Virus record (IMG/VR): IMGVR_UViG_3300020200_002649
Location: 1-22,812 of that record
Strand: one strand, 5' to 3'
Length of the DNA stretch: 22,812 bases
Origin: a virus
Part shown: positions 5,233 to 11,281 of the stretch, piece after piece
How the letters are laid out: each line of letters starts with the position of its first letter
Position numbering within the stretch: the first letter of the stretch is position 1
Translations under genes and position numbers: made by a program
The notes under the pieces: generated by a model
The model's input: the letters and a program-made list of their open reading frames with translations, nothing else
Database searches by the model: none
Told to the model about the DNA's origin: nothing

Positions 5233-5598
5233 TCACTCGCCCCACATCTGGCTGAGCGTCGGCCTCGTCGGCTGGATCCTCCTGCGCTTCTGCTCGGCCG
5301 CCAGCTGCCTCGACGTCAGGCCCGCCCACACGCCGTGCATGTCGGCCGCCGGGAACTCCAGCGCGTAGTCCAGGCAGTGGTGCCTGACCGTGCAGTTCGC
5401 ACACATCTCGCGCGCCTCCTGGATGTAGCTGATGTCCTTGTGCCCCTTGGGGAACATCTTGTCGGTTTCCCCCTTGCACCTGGCCCTCGCCATCCACTCG
5501 GTTCTTGGCATATCGACGCCCGCCGGCGCAGACGCCGGTTTCGCTGGCGCGGTTCTCTTCGGCCGCTTGCCCTCCTCGGGCTCCCTCTTCCTCGGCAT
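5233..5598 (-). CDS. WhiB-family iron-sulfur transcriptional regulator
   Basis: The 121-aa product has the WhiB cysteine set: C41 in RARCKG, then C66, C69 and C75 in EMCANCTVRHHCLDYAL, which bind a [4Fe-4S] cluster in this family. The turn motif GVWAG (residues 89-93) and a basic tail (QLAAEQKRRR) follow, as in Wbl proteins that contact the primary sigma factor and DNA. About 35 Lys/Arg/Pro-rich residues precede the domain. The ATG at 5598 has GGGAGG upstream, favouring this start over Met30. It is the last gene of the leftward 8005-5233 operon. Phage WhiB proteins can alter host transcription; that role here is inference. Confidence 0.92.
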   Translation of the reverse strand: MPRKREPEEGKRPKRTAPAKPASAPAGVDMPRTEWMARARCKGETDKMFPKGHKDISYIQEAREMCANCTVRHHCLDYALEFPAADMHGVWAGLTSRQLAAEQKRRRIQPTRPTLSQMWGE

Positions 5599-5653
5599 GT
5601 CGCCTCCCTAGGGGCAAACCTACCGGCTGGCTACGGGTCAATTCCTGCTTTGG

Positions 5654-6301
5654 CTAGCGACTCTTTTTGGTGCGCCTAATTTTCTTGCCGCTACTTTCGT
5701 CGCGCTCCTTCGTCTGCTGCGTGGCGACGTGGAACGGCGCCCCCGTGCCCGGGTCGAACCTGCTTGCGACCGACAGCGCCTTCAGGACCGCGTTGCGGGC
5801 GGCCAGCTGGGACCTGCCCCACCCGGTCGCCGCCATCGCCCCCAGCGCGTAGCGGGATCCGCTGCCCACCGAGTAGAGGCCCGAGGCCTCGTTGATCCAG
5901 CTGTAGTCGCCGTCCACCCCGTAGATCCTGCCGTTCACCGCGGCTATCAGCTCGCTCTCGAACTCGCACTTCCCCGGGGACTCCTTGTGGATCGGGGCGT
6001 AGCCCGACTTCTCCATCACGTCCCTGAGGGCGGGGACGAAGTCGGTGGAGACGAACTTGTCGAGCGCCGAGCCGACGAGCGTCGGCCTGGGGACGGGCGG
6101 GGTGAAGTTGTGGGAGAGGATGTTGATCGCCCTCAGGTCGCCAGCCGCCCCGATGAGCCAGGGCCCGTTCTGGACGACCTTGCGCTGGCTGTCCGACAGC
6201 ACGTGGGTCTCGGAGTCCCCGTCGTCGGAGGTGTTGGAGATCCGGGAGTCCCACCCGATCACGCACCAGCCCTCCCCCTGCACGGCGATTATGGTGGTCA
6301 T
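5654..6301 (-). CDS. proteasome/HslV-like Ntn hydrolase
   Basis: The 215-aa product starts MTTIIAVQGEGWCVIGWDSR. Removal of Met1 would expose Thr2, the N-terminal nucleophile of proteasome beta subunits and HslV. Asp18, a lysine at about residue 41 (SQRKVV) and the glycine-rich VGSGSRYALGAM segment match the family's D17, K33 and 'GSGg.yA.gA' positions. Length is close to a mature beta subunit plus a basic tail (SGKKIRRTKKSR). The ATG follows GGGGAGGAA. No ATPase partner is encoded nearby, so any substrate delivery would use host factors or none. Peptidase activity is inferred. Confidence 0.8.
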   Translation of the reverse strand: MTTIIAVQGEGWCVIGWDSRISNTSDDGDSETHVLSDSQRKVVQNGPWLIGAAGDLRAINILSHNFTPPVPRPTLVGSALDKFVSTDFVPALRDVMEKSGYAPIHKESPGKCEFESELIAAVNGRIYGVDGDYSWINEASGLYSVGSGSRYALGAMAATGWGRSQLAARNAVLKALSVASRFDPGTGAPFHVATQQTKERDESSGKKIRRTKKSR

Positions 6302-6358
6302 CTGTTCCTCCCCGTGTCTGGTGCTGGTTGCTTCTTTGGGACGGTCTCACAAGGAGGG

Positions 6359-6402
6359 AAAAAAGGGGCGCTTGTCGGCCTAGTGGACAAGCACGCCACC
6401 CC
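6359..6402 (-). terminator. rho-independent terminator after the phosphoesterase gene
   Basis: On the minus strand GGCGTGCTTGTC pairs imperfectly with GACAAGCGCC around a 9-nt loop, followed by CC and six T (complement of 6364-6359). It lies just after the stop at 6413, so the Ntn hydrolase and WhiB genes may need read-through or their own promoter. Confidence 0.7.
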
Positions 6403-6412
6403 CTGGAGCCCC

Positions 6413-7639
6413 CTATGAGGCCTGCTTGAGGTTGGGTGCCTTGGCCTTGCGGGCGTCGTACTCCTTGCCCCTGAATATGGCGTAGCCGTCGTAGATCGTC
6501 ACCACCTCGTAGCTGAACAGGTTCTTGCCGGTTTCCTCGTAGGTGACGAGCCCGACGCCCTGTTGCCAGTCCTCGACGACGGTCTTCGGGCGCCCCCACG
6601 CGTCCACCCCGCCCTTGGTGGAAGGCACGGCGCCGTCTATGCGGGCGAGCGTGCCGGGGCTGGCCGCCATGATGGTGCGGGCCCCGTCCCAGTCGTGGCG
6701 GGTCCTGTAGGCCAGCTCGATCCTGTGGATGTGCCCGTATATCACCGAGAGCTTCTGCTCGTTGAGGTAGATGTGGGCCGTGGAGCCTTTCGAGCGGACC
6801 CTGTTGCCGTGGATGCAGGCCAGCTGCTTGTTGATCAGGTAGCGCCCGGCCGGGTAGCCGCTCTCGAACTCGACGCCGTACTCGTCCATCCTGCACAGCG
6901 ACGGGATGGACATGTCGGGCCAGGTCTGCGGGGTGTTGCCCTTGGTGATGCCGAAGGCGGCCTTGGCGTTGTCAAGGATGTAGTTGGTGAGCCTCTCCTC
7001 GTGGTTGCCGGCCAGCCACACGACCTTGGACTTGGGCGAGGCCGACCTGATCTCGGCGCACAGCGTGGTCGCCCTGTCGATCGACGCCTGCGTGGTCAGG
7101 GCGAACGCCGGGCTGAGCCTGTACTTGCCGAACTCGGGCAGGTCCAGGTTGTCGCCGAGCATCACCACCTGGTCGGGCTGGATGTCCCTGATCATCGCCA
7201 TCGCTATGGCGATAGCTCTCTCGTCGTGGGTGGGGATCAGCTGGCTGTCGACGTCGCGGAAGTACCCGATCTGTATATCGGGCACGATGACGGCCGTCTT
7301 CCTGCCCCTAGACGACCTCGCCTTGACCTCGGACTTTTGTATTTGCACGGAGGGTCCTGGCTTGGGGAGCTCCCACTTCGGCCCCTCCTCCCACGCCGGG
7401 GAGAACTGGATCGCCTGCAGGTCGTGCACCTGGAACTCGCCCTCGGCGTCCTTGGTGACCTGCTGGTAGATCGACACCTTCTTCACCGAGCCGATGTCGG
7501 CGAGGTCTATGCCCTTGGCCCTGATCATCTCCTCGATGGCGTTGAGGACCTTCTTGGAGCGGGCCCTGTCCTCGGAGCCCTCCTTGATCCGTCTCATGCC
7601 CTCGGCCAGCCTCTTCTGGTTCGGTTTGTCCCTTTTCAC
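6413..7639 (-). CDS. calcineurin-like metallophosphoesterase
   Basis: The 408-aa product carries the metallophosphoesterase motifs in order: VPDIQIG (D121, with Gln in place of the usual His of DxH), LGDNLD (D163), AGNHEER (N212-H213), IHGN (H277) and YGHIH (H303, H305). These ligate two metal ions in this superfamily. The first 110 residues are helical and linker-like and contain no recognised domain. The start is a GTG with GGGAGGAA upstream. It lies 12 nt after the HTH gene, a pairing seen in other actinophages, and is followed by its own terminator. The substrate (nucleotide, nucleic acid or protein) cannot be told. Confidence 0.88.
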   Translation of the reverse strand: MKRDKPNQKRLAEGMRRIKEGSEDRARSKKVLNAIEEMIRAKGIDLADIGSVKKVSIYQQVTKDAEGEFQVHDLQAIQFSPAWEEGPKWELPKPGPSVQIQKSEVKARSSRGRKTAVIVPDIQIGYFRDVDSQLIPTHDERAIAIAMAMIRDIQPDQVVMLGDNLDLPEFGKYRLSPAFALTTQASIDRATTLCAEIRSASPKSKVVWLAGNHEERLTNYILDNAKAAFGITKGNTPQTWPDMSIPSLCRMDEYGVEFESGYPAGRYLINKQLACIHGNRVRSKGSTAHIYLNEQKLSVIYGHIHRIELAYRTRHDWDGARTIMAASPGTLARIDGAVPSTKGGVDAWGRPKTVVEDWQQGVGLVTYEETGKNLFSYEVVTIYDGYAIFRGKEYDARKAKAPNLKQAS

Positions 7640-7651
7640 TGTTCCTCCCGT

Positions 7652-8005
7652 TCACTCGCCGCCGAACTTCTCGTCTAGTCCGCACTTGTCGTCGTGGGCG
7701 CAGGCGCACACCCTCTTGCGGTAGTCGTAAATCGTCTGGCGGGATATGCGGTGGCCCGACGCCCTCATCTCGCGTATTATGTCGCTGGTCGAGGTGAGCT
7801 CGTCGTTCAGCGCGTCGTAGAGGCACTGGCCCGTCTCGTGGTCCTGCTCCTCGAGCTTGTAGATGAGCTTCGCCATTGGGCATACGAGGTGCTGCGCATC
7901 CTCGTTCGAGTTCTTCCTTATCTTCCTCAGCCTCTCAGAGAGCACGTCGATTTTCCTGTCGATCGCGCGGCTTTGCTTTGTCGTCTTCTTGGTGTCCTTG
8001 GCCAC
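7652..8005 (-). CDS. putative HTH DNA-binding protein with C-terminal Cys/His cluster
   Basis: The 117-aa product has a basic, helical N-terminus (MAKDTKKTTKQSRAIDRK). Residues about 70-97 (SDIIREMRASGHRISRQT followed by IYDYRKR) look like a helix-turn-helix recognition unit. The end carries CACAHDDKC, a possible metal-binding cluster. The GTG start at 8005 has an excellent AAGGAGGAG Shine-Dalgarno sequence; an overlapping ATG is in the wrong frame. It is the first gene of the leftward operon. A small-terminase-like role is possible, but no family is recognised. Confidence 0.65.
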   Translation of the reverse strand: MAKDTKKTTKQSRAIDRKIDVLSERLRKIRKNSNEDAQHLVCPMAKLIYKLEEQDHETGQCLYDALNDELTSTSDIIREMRASGHRISRQTIYDYRKRVCACAHDDKCGLDEKFGGE

Positions 8006-8023
8006 ATCTCCTCCTTGCGAGCA

Positions 8024-8053
8024 ACCCTACATCACGGGGGTGCGTTCGCGCAA
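8024..8053 (-). promoter_or_regulatory. promoter TTGCGC-N18-TAGGGT for the leftward HTH-MPE operon
   Basis: On the minus strand the -35 is TTGCGC (8053-8048) and the -10 is TAGGGT (8029-8024) with an 18-nt spacer. The leader would be about 12 nt, containing AAGGAGGAG. It faces away from a TAGGAT hexamer (8054-8059) that serves the plus-strand gene. Confidence 0.5.
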
Positions 8054-8065
8054 TAGGATATGTCG

Positions 8066-8503
8066 ATGGCAACCGGGGAATACAGAAAGCACGCGATCGA
8101 CGACGCCCTCGCCAAGGCGCTGAGGGGTAGCGTCGGGGACGACGCCGAGGCGCGCAAGCTGGCGGAGACGGTGATGAAGCAGCTGGAGAAGCACAGGCTC
8201 ATCTACTACTCGTCCCCGGACGAGATAACCCTCCTCAGCGCGGCGGGTCGCCTGCTGGTGGCGCTGGCCGAGACGCCCGACGCGACGCAGAGGTCGCTGG
8301 CCGTGTTCCTCGGGGTCAGCGAGGGGGCCATCAGGAAGTCGGTGGACCAGCTCGTGGCGGCCGGGCTCGTGGCAAAGACAAAAGTCAAGAACAGGAACCT
8401 CCTCGTGATCGTCCCGGCCAAGGTCGCCGAGACCAGCGATATCAGGAGGCTCGGGGCGCTCCTGAGGGCGCTGGGAGCCGGGAAAGAGGACGACCTGTTC
8501 TGA
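8066..8503 (+). CDS. winged-helix (MarR-like) DNA-binding protein
   Basis: Counting from ATG 8066 the product has 145 residues and starts MATGEYRKHAIDD. Residues about 50-110 form a winged helix: LLSAAGRLLVALAETPDATQ, then RSLAVFLGVSEGAIRKSVDQ as the helix-turn-helix, then LVAAGLVAKTKVKNRNLLVI as the wing. The pattern resembles MarR/ArsR-type regulators. No Shine-Dalgarno sequence is seen. The TAGGAT (8054-8059) 6 nt before the second in-frame ATG favours 8066 over 8060, again as a leaderless message. Likely transcription regulator; target unknown. Confidence 0.75.
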   Translation: MATGEYRKHAIDDALAKALRGSVGDDAEARKLAETVMKQLEKHRLIYYSSPDEITLLSAAGRLLVALAETPDATQRSLAVFLGVSEGAIRKSVDQLVAAGLVAKTKVKNRNLLVIVPAKVAETSDIRRLGALLRALGAGKEDDLF

Positions 8504-8748
8504 TATCGGTGGGGATGCCCGTCTCTCGGTGACGCTCCCGTTTCGGCTCCCCAGGCACTACCGTTTCGTGGTTCCAAACGCAACGAACGCAAGTGAAAGG
8601 CTTCACGAGACGCCGAGGACGGGAAAGGCGCCGCCCCCGACGTCTCACCTATATCTGACGACATGAACGGACGAACGTTCGGTAAAAATGATGTGACTCA
8701 TGTCACGGCAATTTCTGCGTAGCCATTTGAAAAAACTTGCGATTGGGG
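8504..8748. other. intergenic region with several inverted repeats
   Basis: No convincing protein gene. Visible elements are the hairpin GTGAA-AGGC-TTCAC (8593-8606), GAGACG/CGTCTC arms (8607-8612 and 8641-8646), the palindrome CGAACGTTCG (8672-8681) and the operator-like GTGAC-TCAT-GTCAC (8693-8706). A 19-codon frame at 8663-8722 exists but has no independent support. Confidence 0.5.
8693..8706. promoter_or_regulatory. operator-like inverted repeat GTGAC-N4-GTCAC
   Basis: Five-base arms are separated by TCAT and lie 43 nt upstream of the -35 of the promoter at 8749. The symmetry suits a dimeric regulator such as the adjacent winged-helix protein. Inferred from position only. Confidence 0.4.
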
Positions 8749-8777
8749 TTGCAATACCACCCGTGGGTCCGTAGTGT
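8749..8777 (+). promoter_or_regulatory. promoter TTGCAA-N17-TAGTGT
   Basis: The -35 TTGCAA is at 8749-8754, the spacer is 17 nt, and the -10 TAGTGT at 8772-8777 is preceded by CCG. It has the same architecture as the promoters at 569, 1380 and 10975, and drives the operon starting at 8816. Confidence 0.75.
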
Positions 8778-8815
8778 GTCCCATAAGTTATCCAACTACC
8801 TACCAAGGAGAAGAC

Positions 8816-9229
8816 ATGAAAGACAAGCAGAAGAAGCCAGCCAGCGCGATGCAGGCGGCCCGCGCGTTCGCCGAAGCGAAGTCGTGCTACGACGAGGCGG
8901 TCAAGGCCAAGAAGCTCGCCGAGCAGAACTTCATCGAGGCGTGCGCCAAGGAGGGCGTGGAGTTCTCGGTCATCACCGACGACGCCGGCCTCTCGTCCAA
9001 GGTGTTCGTGCGCCGCACGGTCCGCACCAAGATCATCCTGGACAAGCTCCGCAAGCTCGTCAAGCCGGCGGTGCTCAAGAAGCTCGTCGTGGAGGAGGTC
9101 GACCAGAAGTTGGTCGCAAGCGCCCTCCTGATGAACGTGATCGACCAGGCGACGGTGGACCAGGCCAGCGAGGCCACAACCGTCGTGTCCGTGATGGTGA
9201 CCCAGCTCGAGACCAAGGTTGACGCCTGA
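8816..9229 (+). CDS. 137-aa helical protein of unknown function
   Basis: The ATG at 8816 follows AAGGAG with good spacing; a longer frame would start inside the promoter. The product begins MKDKQKKPASAMQAARAFAE. It has a charged coiled-coil-like helix (residues 10-45), a central VFVRRTVRTKIILDKLRKLV and an Ala/Val-rich end. No family is recognised. Its stop overlaps the 18-codon microprotein gene as TGATG, exactly as at 2338, and the 14 nt GACGCCTGATGTGG across the junction are identical at both sites. Confidence 0.75.
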   Translation: MKDKQKKPASAMQAARAFAEAKSCYDEAVKAKKLAEQNFIEACAKEGVEFSVITDDAGLSSKVFVRRTVRTKIILDKLRKLVKPAVLKKLVVEEVDQKLVASALLMNVIDQATVDQASEATTVVSVMVTQLETKVDA

Positions 9230-9285
9230 TGTGGGAGCTCTCCTTCTTCGCGTTCTGCGGTTTCATGACCTGGCTCTGGACCTGA
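9229..9285 (+). CDS. 18-aa hydrophobic microprotein, copy 2
   Basis: The peptide MWELSFFAFCGFMTWLWT matches the one at 2338-2394 in 14 of 18 residues. FFAFC, FM and WLWT are invariant, while codons for Leu, Ala and Thr differ at third positions. The ATG overlaps the stop of the 137-aa gene. It is probably membrane-inserted. The repeated presence of this tiny gene as the second cistron of TTGCAA-promoter operons argues that it is real. Function unknown. Confidence 0.7.
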   Translation: MWELSFFAFCGFMTWLWT

Positions 9286-9288
9286 GCG

Positions 9289-9690
9289 ATGACCGTTAGG
9301 ACCGAGACCGCCGAGTTCATGAGCCAGCACGCCGACGGCGTGGGGACGCTCGCCGACCTGCGCGCCGAGTGGGGCCCGATTGGTCAGCTGAACGAGTTCG
9401 AGCGCGGCGACGACGGCAATCCGACCGAGGCGACCCTCGACCGGTTCCGTCACATGGAGGGCGTGGACGCCAGGATGCGTTTCGTGCTCAACGAGCGCGG
9501 GGCCGTCTGGACCGTGTACGAGGAGCTCACCGACACCAACATCACCAGGAAGGGTCGCATTTACCTGCGCAACTCGTTGAAGTTGTACACCCACGGCGAC
9601 AAGACGCGGATCCTCGGATGGGTGGTCACCGCCAAGGGCTCGGGTTCGTTCTACAAGACCTACCTCGTCGCAGATGGGGAGACCCTATGA
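9289..9690 (+). CDS. 133-aa protein of unknown function
   Basis: The product begins MTVRTETAEFMSQHADGVGT 3 nt after the microprotein stop. The second half looks beta-rich (RFVLNERGAVWTVYEELTD and IYLRNSLKLYTHGDKTRILG, then WVVTAKGSGSFYKTYLVA), perhaps a small barrel. No family is recognised. Its stop overlaps the next ATG (ATGA at 9687). Confidence 0.7.
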   Translation: MTVRTETAEFMSQHADGVGTLADLRAEWGPIGQLNEFERGDDGNPTEATLDRFRHMEGVDARMRFVLNERGAVWTVYEELTDTNITRKGRIYLRNSLKLYTHGDKTRILGWVVTAKGSGSFYKTYLVADGETL

Positions 9691-9935
9691 CGACGAAGAT
9701 CGACGCCCGAAACGAGCTCGTCTCCAAGGCCTACGGGTGGATGGCGGGCAAGAAAATCGCCCGGGTCCGACCCCTGACGCGCCTTGAGTGCCACGAGATG
9801 GGGTGGACCTACGACCACCAGGCGTTCGCCGTCGTCGTGGAGTTCGAGGACGGAACGGCCTTCGTGCCGATGGCCGACCCCGAGGGCAACGGTTGTGGCT
9901 ACCTCGCCGAGGCGACCGTCCAGGAGGAGCGATGA
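9687..9935 (+). CDS. 82-aa protein of unknown function
   Basis: The ATG overlaps the previous stop (ATGA). The product MTTKIDARNELVSKAYGWMA continues through strands FAVVVEFEDGTAFVPMADP. It has a compact alpha/beta appearance with no recognised domain. The stop overlaps the next ATG at 9932, and AGGAGG within its last codons serves as that gene's Shine-Dalgarno sequence. Confidence 0.7.
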   Translation: MTTKIDARNELVSKAYGWMAGKKIARVRPLTRLECHEMGWTYDHQAFAVVVEFEDGTAFVPMADPEGNGCGYLAEATVQEER

Positions 9936-10231
9936 GTCAGATCATGAGGGTCGGCATGCCGCTCGAGAAGCAACGGGCAACGATCGTGGCCTTCACGGCG
10001 AGGGAGGACGGGTGGCTCGTCCTGTGCATCAGGTGGAACGACTTCATGCCGTACGTCGTGTGGGACGCCGCGCCCGCCAAGTGGGGCGAGTCGGGCGAGA
10101 AGTCCGCGACCTACCGCGGCGACGGAATCACATTCACGCGAGGCGACTACTGCCACACCATAGGCGCTGCGATGTACCAGTACGCTCACCGCGGGGGAGA
10201 CATCTCCGTGGTGAACGAAGGAGCAATATAA
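9932..10231 (+). CDS. 99-aa protein of unknown function
   Basis: It starts at ATG 9932 with CAGGAGGAGC upstream and encodes MSQIMRVGMPLEKQRATIVA, followed by strands WLVLCIRWNDFMPYVVW and a Gly-rich GDYCHTIGAAMYQYA segment. No family is recognised. It is tightly coupled to the upstream gene; the XRE gene follows 20 nt later. Confidence 0.7.
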   Translation: MSQIMRVGMPLEKQRATIVAFTAREDGWLVLCIRWNDFMPYVVWDAAPAKWGESGEKSATYRGDGITFTRGDYCHTIGAAMYQYAHRGGDISVVNEGAI

Positions 10232-10251
10232 CCAAGGTCAGGAGGACCAAC

Positions 10252-10476
10252 ATGAAGAAAACCATCAGCATCGTCGAGAAAGAGGTCGCCAAGCGACTCC
10301 GCTCGGCCCGACAGAAGGCGGCCATGTCGCAGAACGCCCTCGCCGACGCCGCCGGCGTCGAGCGCAAGACGATCAACCGAATTGAGTGCGGACACTTCTC
10401 GCCCAGCCTCGAGACGCTCACCCGTCTCTGCTCGGCGCTGGGCACCAAGCTCTCGGCGTTCCTCAGGGGAATCTAA
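10252..10476 (+). CDS. XRE/Cro-family helix-turn-helix regulator
   Basis: The 74-aa protein has a complete Cro/CI-type HTH: LRSARQKAAMSQNALADAAG, VERKTINRIECG and HFSPSLETLTRLCSALG. The recognition elements SQNALADAAGVERKTINRIE match the family pattern 'sq..LA..aGv....i.riE.G...Ps..tl..ia.aLg'. GGAGG precedes the ATG. It is the last gene of the operon and could be a repressor of phage promoters. The 16-nt palindrome at 10539 is a candidate site but this is untested. Confidence 0.9.
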   Translation: MKKTISIVEKEVAKRLRSARQKAAMSQNALADAAGVERKTINRIECGHFSPSLETLTRLCSALGTKLSAFLRGI

Positions 10477-10483
10477 CCGAGTT

Positions 10484-10536
10484 GAAGTTCGGCCCCTGGG
10501 ATCTCCCTCCCTTTTCCGACCCCGGGGGCCGACTTC
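10484..10536 (+). repeat. large hairpin after the XRE gene
   Basis: GAAGTTCGGCCCC (10484-10496) pairs with GGGGCCGACTTC (10525-10536) with one bulged T. There is no T-run, so it is at most a weak terminator or a processing signal before the tRNA. Confidence 0.5.
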
Positions 10537-10538
10537 AT

Positions 10539-10554
10539 ACTACGTCGACGTAGT
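10539..10554. repeat. 16-nt perfect palindrome ACTACGTCGACGTAGT directly upstream of the tRNA
   Basis: Perfect dyad symmetry centred on GTCGAC, ending 3 nt before the tRNA 5' end. It is candidate operator DNA, or a hairpin in the precursor RNA. Confidence 0.6.
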
Positions 10555-10557
10555 TCT

Positions 10558-10634
10558 GTCCTCGTAGCTCAGCTGGATAGAGCGACGGCTTCCTAAGCCG
10601 CAGGTCGCAGGTTCGACTCCTGCCGAGGACGCCA
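10558..10634 (+). tRNA. tRNA-Arg (anticodon CCU)
   Basis: The acceptor stem GTCCTCG pairs with CGAGGAC (10624-10630). The D stem is GCTC/GAGC, the anticodon loop is TTCCTAA with CCT at its centre, and the T arm is GCAGG-TTCGACT-CCTGC. The discriminator G is followed by an encoded CCA (10632-10634). Position 27-43 of the anticodon stem is an A-C mismatch. It reads AGG, an arginine codon the window uses freely. The end lies 1 nt from the stop codon of the convergent thioredoxin gene. Confidence 0.95.
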
Positions 10635-10635
10635 G

Positions 10636-10953
10636 TCAGTCCCCGAATGCTTCGTCAACCGCCGACACGACCCTGTCCGGGCCGGTGGCTCCGACGATCG
10701 ACGAGACCTTCCTGCCGTCGCGGAACATGAGCAGCGTCGGGATGCTCATCACATTGAAGCGCCTCGCCAGCTGGGGGTTCTCGTCGACGTTGCACTTGTA
10801 GAAGGCGACCGACCCCTCGTAGGCTCGGGAAATGTTGTCAAGCATCGGTCCCATGACCCTGCACGGCCCGCACCACTCGGCCCACATGTCCACGACCATC
10901 GGCCCGCCCTGGGCCACCAGCTCGTTGAACTCCGCCTCGTCTATCTTCCTCAT
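10636..10953 (-). CDS. thioredoxin
   Basis: The 105-aa protein has the thioredoxin active site WCGPC (residues 27-31) after the VVDMWAEW strand, FYKCNVDENPQLARRFNV, the cis-proline SIPT (P72) and the FRDG turn. It is full-length for a cytoplasmic thioredoxin with no signal peptide, and should reduce disulfides. In phages such proteins may serve ribonucleotide reductase or act as polymerase processivity factors; neither partner is in the window. The ATG at 10953 lies 6 nt after a TAAAAT -10 hexamer and lacks a Shine-Dalgarno sequence, so the message is probably leaderless. Confidence 0.95.
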   Translation of the reverse strand: MRKIDEAEFNELVAQGGPMVVDMWAEWCGPCRVMGPMLDNISRAYEGSVAFYKCNVDENPQLARRFNVMSIPTLLMFRDGRKVSSIVGATGPDRVVSAVDEAFGD

Positions 10954-10959
10954 GATGAA

Positions 10960-10988
10960 ATTTTACCCCGGAGGTTGCAATTCGTCCA
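10960..10988 (-). promoter_or_regulatory. promoter TGGACG-N17-TAAAAT for thioredoxin
   Basis: On the minus strand TGGACG (10988-10983) and TAAAAT (10965-10960) have a 17-nt spacer; the ATG follows after 6 nt. It overlaps the -35 of the divergent WhiB promoter, so the two may interfere. Confidence 0.5.
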
Positions 10989-11003
10989 GACGCGCCGTAG
11001 TCT
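10975..11003 (+). promoter_or_regulatory. promoter TTGCAA-N17-TAGTCT for the WhiB-SNF2 operon
   Basis: The -35 TTGCAA is at 10975-10980, the spacer is 17 nt, and the -10 TAGTCT at 10998-11003 is preceded by CCG. It belongs to the same class as the promoters at 569, 1380 and 8749. Confidence 0.7.
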
Positions 11004-11032
11004 GCACCTTGCTACTTACAAGGAGTACCTAC

Positions 11033-11281
11033 ATGATCCACATATCAGGCGAGTCCTGGCGACGCAAAGCAAGGTGTGCGACGATCCCGCAGACGGACGA
11101 CTTCTTCCCGATCGGCAGGAAGAAACCGAAGAAGGCCCTGCAGGCGTGCTCGATCTGCTTCGTCCGCAAGAAGTGCCTCCAGTACGCCCTCGACAACGAC
11201 ATAGAGCACGGCATATGGGGAGGCAAGACCGAGAGCGAGCGCAAGCGAATCAAGAAGAAGGCCAAGAGGTCGGCGGCGTGA
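11033..11281 (+). CDS. WhiB-family iron-sulfur transcriptional regulator (second copy)
   Basis: The 82-aa protein has C15 (RKARCATI), C39, C42 and C48 (QACSICFVRKKCLQYAL), the canonical GIWGG turn (residues 60-64) and a basic C-terminal tail (KRIKKKAKRSAA). This is the minimal Wbl architecture, with a [4Fe-4S] cluster and likely binding to the sigma factor region 4. The ATG at 11033 follows AAGGAG with 7-nt spacing. The stop overlaps the GTG of the SNF2 gene. It is shorter than, and distinct from, the WhiB at 5233; each may target different promoters. Confidence 0.93.
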   Translation: MIHISGESWRRKARCATIPQTDDFFPIGRKKPKKALQACSICFVRKKCLQYALDNDIEHGIWGGKTESERKRIKKKAKRSAA

